This document shows, piece by piece, positions 4,915-6,569 of a DNA stretch of 6,569 nucleotides (the stretch's first letter is position 1; the number at the start of each line of letters is the position of its first letter). The stretch covers positions 1-6,569 of the forward strand of contig JAQVWU010000172.1 of the NCBI GenBank assembly GCA_028709565.1, read 5' to 3'. The DNA comes from Eubacteriales bacterium (lineage in GTDB: Bacteria; Bacillota; Clostridia; Oscillospirales; CAG-272). The notes below the pieces were generated by a model. The model ran no database searches and was not told where the DNA came from. It saw only the letters and a program-made list of their open reading frames with translations. The position numbers were made by a program, and so were the translations under genes.

Positions 4915-6207
4915 ATGATGAAAAATATAATCCGCGACAAAAGCGGTGCGGCGCTCTTCACCGCGCTGATAATAATAGTCCTGGTCGCCACCCTCGCCAC
5001 CGCCCTGTTCGCCTACGCCTCAAACAGCATCCTCGCCGCGTCGGCAAAAGAGGATACAAAACAAATAGAATTCCTCGCGCGCTCGGGTATTGAGAGCGCG
5101 ATAAAGGCGTGGGAATATATTCCGGGACAAACGGTGAAACTTACCACGTACCCCGTTTACCTGAAAAGCGACGGCACGTACAGGGATTCGTTAACCGAAA
5201 CAATAAAACTCGAGGCCGGTGAAATAGGCTATTATATTGTGGAAATTGAACCCAAATCCGGGAATCTGCCTCAAGGAGCTCCGTCCGATTTGGTACAGTT
5301 TACCTCAAAAGCCTATGTTAACGGTCGTGAATACACCAAGAAAGCTTATGTTACCGAATCCGAGTCCGGAATTGTGAATACGGATTGGATTGACGATAAA
5401 GGTCATTTAATAACGAAAAATTTACATCCGAATGACAATACTTATAAACTTGCAGACAAAAACGGTGACCCCGCGAAAACTGCGTCCACATTCATAAAAG
5501 AAAACAAAGACTATCCGTCAATGCTATGGGGATCATGCACCGATGATGGTGAAAAACCGTGCACACTTGACCACACTTTGATTATTGATAAACACGGAGT
5601 TGAAATGCTCAATATAAATGATAATCAGCATTGCTTTTTTCTCGGCAAGACAATAATATTTAATATGGGAATTAATTTTACTAGTAAAGGTAAAAAAATA
5701 ATAGATGCAATCATATTTAGCGCAGCCGATATTTACATAGACGGAGAGATATATCTCGAAATAAATGCAACGGGTGGAGAGTATATAAATACTGTAATAC
5801 TAAAAACTCATCCGGCAATTGAAAAATATCTGTATGATGTGGATGTCGGCGACGGAGTCATAAAAAAGATGGGTAGAGTCACTTTTAACGATAATGTATA
5901 TTGCTCGTATTATGATAATAAAGGAAAAATGGATAAAAGAGTTATAATAACCGGCGGAACATCGTTTTATTTTAACGGAATAGACAACAATGGGTTTGAT
6001 CTGATGAAATATGCGGCCGACTGTAGATATTATAAAAATGGCTATAACAATCTACCCGGTATTGCGTCCCATTATACCGGTAATCTCGGTGGGCTTGGGG
6101 CAACATATTACGGTAAAGAAGATAAATATTTAAGACCGTACGATGACGATGATGATATAATGCTTCCGTTGATAAACACCACGCGATTAATCATTTGGCA
6201 AAACTAA
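4915..6207 (+). CDS. Type IV prepilin-like protein (PilX/GspK-like N-terminus), unassigned body
   Basis: The 430-residue product begins with a basic leader MMKNIIRDKSG, then a hydrophobic helix (about 12-37) and an amphipathic continuation up to ARSGIESAIKAW (55-66). That is the layout of minor pilins/pseudopilins of the PilX and GspK type: prepilin peptidase would cut after G11. The residue at mature position 5 is T16, not Glu, as in GspK-like proteins. I do not recognise the body. Residues about 220-355 alternate short hydrophobic strands with Gly/Asn/Asp turns, suggesting a beta-rich, perhaps beta-solenoid, fold. It has five Cys (208, 216, 240, 330, 370) and five consecutive Asp (410-414). 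Codon use shifts sharply: 40 of the first 58 codons end in G/C, against about 15 of 56 at residues 225-280. No strong SD precedes the tandem ATGs. It is followed 28 bases later by a second prepilin-like gene. Assembly at the cell surface is inferred. Confidence 0.75.
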   Translation: MMKNIIRDKSGAALFTALIIIVLVATLATALFAYASNSILAASAKEDTKQIEFLARSGIESAIKAWEYIPGQTVKLTTYPVYLKSDGTYRDSLTETIKLEAGEIGYYIVEIEPKSGNLPQGAPSDLVQFTSKAYVNGREYTKKAYVTESESGIVNTDWIDDKGHLITKNLHPNDNTYKLADKNGDPAKTASTFIKENKDYPSMLWGSCTDDGEKPCTLDHTLIIDKHGVEMLNINDNQHCFFLGKTIIFNMGINFTSKGKKIIDAIIFSAADIYIDGEIYLEINATGGEYINTVILKTHPAIEKYLYDVDVGDGVIKKMGRVTFNDNVYCSYYDNKGKMDKRVIITGGTSFYFNGIDNNGFDLMKYAADCRYYKNGYNNLPGIASHYTGNLGGLGATYYGKEDKYLRPYDDDDDIMLPLINTTRLIIWQN

Positions 6208-6235
6208 TCGCCCGACGAGTTCGGATAACAATAAA

Positions 6236-6475
6236 ATGAAACGATTTAATGGTCTGTTTATGAAAAACAACAAAGGTTTTACATTGGTTGATACATTGAT
6301 GGCGATGGCTGTCATCGCGATAGCCGTCTTTGTCTTTGCGCCTATTTTTGCCTACAGTTTTAAACAGATTACAGATTCGGGAATATGGCAGAATGTAATC
6401 ATTCAACAACGCGCCTATATCGAAAATCAACAGGCGAAACGCGATGAAATACTGGCGGACACCGGCAAGCCCTGA
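6236..6475 (+). CDS. Type IV prepilin-like protein, apparently broken by a frameshift
   Basis: The 79-residue reading frame carries a clear class III (prepilin) signal: basic leader, then KG|FTLVDTLMAMAVIAIAVFVF, with cleavage expected after G14 and a hydrophobic helix (about 15-36). Mature position 5 is Asp19 instead of Glu, a conservative change. The hydrophobic stem is PilV/GspI/GspJ-like, and such proteins are normally 120-200 residues, so 79 is short. The frame stops at TGA 6473-6475, but an open and protein-like continuation exists one frame over from there to the window edge. The start could be the ATG at 6236 (14-residue leader) or at 6260 (6-residue leader); neither has a good SD. 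It is probably co-transcribed with the gene 28 bases upstream, as part of a minor-pilin set. Confidence 0.7.
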   Translation: MKRFNGLFMKNNKGFTLVDTLMAMAVIAIAVFVFAPIFAYSFKQITDSGIWQNVIIQQRAYIENQQAKRDEILADTGKP

Positions 6476-6569
6476 TTGATGTTACATTAAATCTGTATGA
6501 CGCGGGCAAAAATGTTGTCGACGTTGATATTCAGGGCAAAACGATTGAAGACGCTTTGGGTGATAAAAA
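6472..6569 (+). pseudogene. Probable out-of-frame continuation of the prepilin-like gene, cut by window end
   Basis: From 6472 the frame CTG ATT GAT reads LIDVTLNLYDAG, then KNVVDVDIQGKTIEDALGDK, without a stop to the window edge. This frame is closed upstream by TGA at 6445-6447, and no start codon with a ribosome site precedes it, so it is not an independent gene. Joined to the preceding frame at AAG CCC it gives TGKPLIDVTLNLYDAG, a natural beta-strand-rich pilin head. A single missing base in the CCC run at 6470-6472 would explain it. The alternatives are real inactivation or an assembly error. Confidence 0.55.

Noticed and set aside
1..6569. CRISPR array, insertion sequence, tRNA, integrase or toxin-antitoxin pair
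   Set aside because: No regularly spaced repeats, terminal inverted repeats, transposase motifs, tRNA-like arms or small paired genes were found on either strand.

Overview
The window looks like chromosomal DNA of a Gram-positive, Clostridia-like Firmicute, probably from an environmental or gut lineage. This rests on the style of the OmpR-type regulator and HAMP histidine kinase, SD-type ribosome sites, sigma-A-type promoters (TATAAT with extended -10) and AT-rich spacers around GC-rich genes. The assignment is inference; no rRNA or marker alignment was possible.

Left part (1-2097, minus strand): a 180-base spacer with no supportable gene, then a ThuA-family protein (221-883) closed by a textbook Rho-independent terminator (183-207), then the universal P-loop NTPase YchF (1006-2097). 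The gap between them (884-1005) holds a good promoter for the ThuA gene. The -10 of that promoter sits in the loop of an inverted repeat that could also act as the ychF terminator, so the two genes are probably separate transcription units.

Middle (2098-4766): a 285-base divergent region carries the ychF promoter (minus) and a repeat-rich promoter region (plus) for a two-component system. That system is an OmpR/PhoB-type response regulator (2383-3075) followed by its membrane histidine kinase (3202-4683). A perfect GC-rich hairpin lies between the two genes. A strong terminator (4722-4766) ends the unit.

Right part (4767-6569, plus strand): a strong extended -10 promoter drives two genes with type IV prepilin-like N-termini. 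The first (4915-6207) has a hydrophobic pilin/PilX/GspK-like stem and a long body I cannot assign. Its codon usage switches from GC-rich in the stem to AT-rich in the body. The second (6236 onward) has a classic GFTLVD prepilin motif but stops at 6475, and a coherent continuation is readable in another frame to the window edge, which suggests a frameshift or a sequence error. Together they look like the beginning of a minor-pilin (type IV pilus or pseudopilus) operon that continues outside the window. No mobile element, CRISPR array, tRNA or rRNA was seen, and no gene-free stretch exceeds 300 bases.
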